This document shows positions 63,493 through 64,000 of a stretch of 64,000 nucleotides of DNA, piece by piece. The notes under the pieces are model-generated. The model was given only the letters and a program-made list of their open reading frames with translations, was not told the origin of the DNA and searched no databases. Within the stretch, counting starts at the first letter, position 1. Each line of letters begins with the position of its first letter. Origin of the DNA: Pseudomonas sp. VD-NE ins (GTDB lineage: Bacteria > Pseudomonadota > Gammaproteobacteria > Pseudomonadales > Pseudomonadaceae). A program made the position numbers and the translations under genes. The stretch covers positions 4,903,501 through 4,967,500 of the forward strand of contig NZ_CP134772.1 of assembly GCF_031882575.1 (NCBI RefSeq). The letters are read 5' to 3'.

Positions 63493-64000
<508 letters not shown>

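Overview
The window is a piece of a Pseudomonas chromosome, most likely from the P. fluorescens group. The evidence is established gene order (gacS next to ldhA, cysM, rlmD, relA and mazG; oprH-phoP-phoQ; flgM-flgN-ycgR), Pseudomonas-type proteins such as a 917-residue GacS with the H-D-H phosphorelay, high GC content, and many REP/REPIN repeats of two families (cores GGGAGCGAGC...GCTCGCG and GGGAGCTGGCTTGCCAGCGAT). No phage, insertion sequence with a transposase, CRISPR array or tRNA gene was seen.

Layout. 1-1.3 kb: the 3' end of an RHS/TcC-type toxin gene with a variable C-terminal domain. 1.3-5.5 kb: thioesterase, acyl-CoA ligase, sixA, a DUF4389 protein and gpsA, all on the minus strand. 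5.7-10.7 kb: an operon of TonB-dependent receptor, periplasmic binding protein and hybrid histidine kinase. 10.9-12.7 kb: fabA-fabB, unsaturated fatty acid synthesis. 13-19.5 kb: DUF2058 protein, mazG, relA, rlmD, cysM (minus). 19.56-19.95 kb: a gene-free tandem repeat of two 197-bp units carrying palindromes. 19.9-26.1 kb: a two-component system, then gacS and ldhA. 26.1-34.3 kb: housekeeping and hypothetical genes (META lipoprotein, TlpA-like lipoprotein, arsC-like, wrbA, a glycosylase, ttcA, a Yip1 protein, sprT, a CaiB-family gene). 34.4-37.2 kb: dctA with a sigma-54 promoter and two upstream palindromes, and an AraC regulator. 37.4-40.1 kb: phoQ, phoP, oprH with a triple PhoP-box-like repeat. 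40.3-45 kb: dienelactone hydrolase, phosphopantetheinyl transferase, and an RstA/RstB-like pair. 45.3-48.2 kb: nrdA with NrdR and DnaA boxes in its leader. 48.4-56.3 kb: flagellar and chemotaxis genes flgE, D, C, B, cheR, cheV (minus) and flgA, flgM, flgN, ycgR (plus), with two matching sigma-54 promoters and one FliA promoter. 56.3-63.1 kb: MFS transporter, glutamine-synthetase-like enzyme, a histidine kinase with a REC-TPR protein, and a DUF1311 protein. 63.2-64 kb: 5S rRNA and the 3' end of 23S rRNA on the minus strand.

Regulation is a theme. The window holds seven sensor kinases or kinase/regulator sets, and several promoters can be read directly: sigma-54 for dctA, flgB and flgA; FliA for flgM; PhoP for oprH; NrdR/DnaA for nrdA; and a FabR/DesT-type operator for fabAB. 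The least explained items are the tandem 197-bp repeat at 19.56-19.95 kb, the receptor/binding protein/kinase operon, the RHS C-terminal domain, and a pair of MITE-like elements at 27.5 and 37.2 kb. I found no clear evidence of a wholly new multi-gene system; the best candidate for uncharacterised function is the operon at 5.7-10.7 kb.
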